From assembly GCA_026398435.1 (NCBI GenBank), contig JAPLSW010000032.1, positions 1 through 64,000 of the forward strand: 64,000 nucleotides of DNA, in the 5' to 3' direction. This stretch comes from Chlamydiota bacterium. Lineage in GTDB: Bacteria > Chlamydiota > Chlamydiia > Chlamydiales > Rhabdochlamydiaceae. The notes below the pieces were generated by a model. The model was not told the DNA's origin. It did not search any database and worked only from the letters and a program-made list of their open reading frames with translations. Below, in pieces: positions 63,683 to 64,000 of this stretch; positions within the stretch are counted from its first letter, which is position 1, and each line of letters starts with the position of its first letter. A program made the position numbers and the translations under genes.

Positions 63683-64000
63683 CAGGATATCTCCATCTTA
63701 ATGTGATTTTGTAGTTCTTTTGCAAAAGCATTATTAGCAAAATGCCCTGAGCGGATCGCAATGATATGGGCTAAAAAAGGAAAACCAATTAAGGAAAGGT
63801 CTCCAATCATATCCACAATTTTATGTCGAACCATCTCATCAGGAAATCTCAATCCTTCCGGATTCATTACTTCATCATTCTTTATGATAACAGCGTTTTC
63901 AAGACTCCCACCCTTAAGTAAGCCCTTTTCAATAAAAGGAAGAATCTCCTCGTATAAAGAAAAAGTTCTGCAGGGGGCGATATCCTTTTTAAAGGTCTCT
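63682..64000 (-). CDS. lpxC: UDP-3-O-acyl-N-acetylglucosamine deacetylase (C-terminal part)
   Basis: The window holds the last ~105 codons, open to the edge. Translating from 64000 gives RTFSLYEEILPFIEKGLLKGGSLENAVII in parts, then GLRFPDEMVRHKIVDMIGDLSLIGFPFLAHIIAIRSGH, which includes the family's zinc-binding HKxxDxxGD motif and the last catalytic His region. LpxC commits lipid A synthesis and needs zinc. It starts the operon from outside the window. Confidence 0.93.
   Translation of the reverse strand, partial: ETFKKDIAPCRTFSLYEEILPFIEKGLLKGGSLENAVIIKNDEVMNPEGLRFPDEMVRHKIVDMIGDLSLIGFPFLAHIIAIRSGHFANNAFAKELQNHIKMEIS

Overview
The window comes from a chromosome of the phylum Chlamydiae, most likely an amoeba-associated 'environmental' chlamydia (Parachlamydia-like). 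The right third (about 42.97-64 kb) is entirely on the minus strand and has the gene order characteristic of the phylum: lpxC-fabZ-lpxA-fmt, a cluster of hydrophobic Inc-like genes where C. trachomatis has CT529, then rplC-rplD-rplW-rplB-...-secY-rpsM-rpsK-rpoA-rplQ, gapA and a CT504-like gene. The reduced S10/spc cluster has no rpsJ, rpsN, rpmD, adk, infA or rpmJ. The species cannot be fixed from sequence reading alone.

The left two thirds (1-42.8 kb) is an accessory region built leftward from the 3' end of one intact tRNA-Leu(UAA) gene (42798-42881, minus). The last ~55 nt of that tRNA recur in the same orientation at 20203, 10574, 5404 and 2598. These look like tandem attachment sites that divide the region into four islands of about 2.8, 5.2, 9.6 and 22.6 kb. 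The att copies are flanked by paired short repeats spaced 11 bp, of two kinds: CTGACCCAC (type A) and GGAGCATT (type B). They look like integrase or excisionase arm sites. Only the tRNA-proximal island carries an integrase, so the smaller islands may be mobilised in trans.

Region by region. 1-1682 is the end of an IS66-family element. 1.8-2.35 kb is a metallophosphoesterase. 2.6-5.4 kb is a minimal cassette with a DinD-like gene and a translationally coupled exported lipoprotein/effector-like pair. 5.4-10.6 kb holds a Schlafen-type AlbA/ATPase regulator and a large beta-lactamase-fold serine hydrolase. 10.6-20.2 kb holds two GNAT acetyltransferases (one with a signal peptide), a LOG-family protein, small host-interaction candidates including a MYND-finger protein, a frameshifted RidA-like gene, an SDR, a UGT-like glycosyltransferase and a copy of a 379-nt candidate structured RNA. 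20.2-42.8 kb holds an S9 peptidase, an APH-like kinase, an AlaX editing protein, a secreted RanBP2-finger protein, an MFS + two methyltransferase operon, and a P4-satellite-like replication module (HTH regulator, DnaB-N-like protein, DUF5906-type helicase, primase). That module is present once complete and once truncated. Beside the primase genes lie inverted clusters of 9-bp iterons that look like replication origins. The active tyrosine integrase and a degenerate recombinase-like partner adjoin the tRNA.

The most novel items are four. First, a 379-nt repeat occurs in two inverted copies (13277-13655 and 58950-59328) whose hairpins differ by compensatory base changes and end in an intrinsic terminator, so it is a candidate new ncRNA family. 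Second, the iteron-pair origins are tied to the duplicated primase/helicase module. Third, integrase-less cassettes accumulate at tRNA-Leu with two arm-site types. Fourth, several eukaryotic-type or secreted effector candidates lie among the cargo genes.
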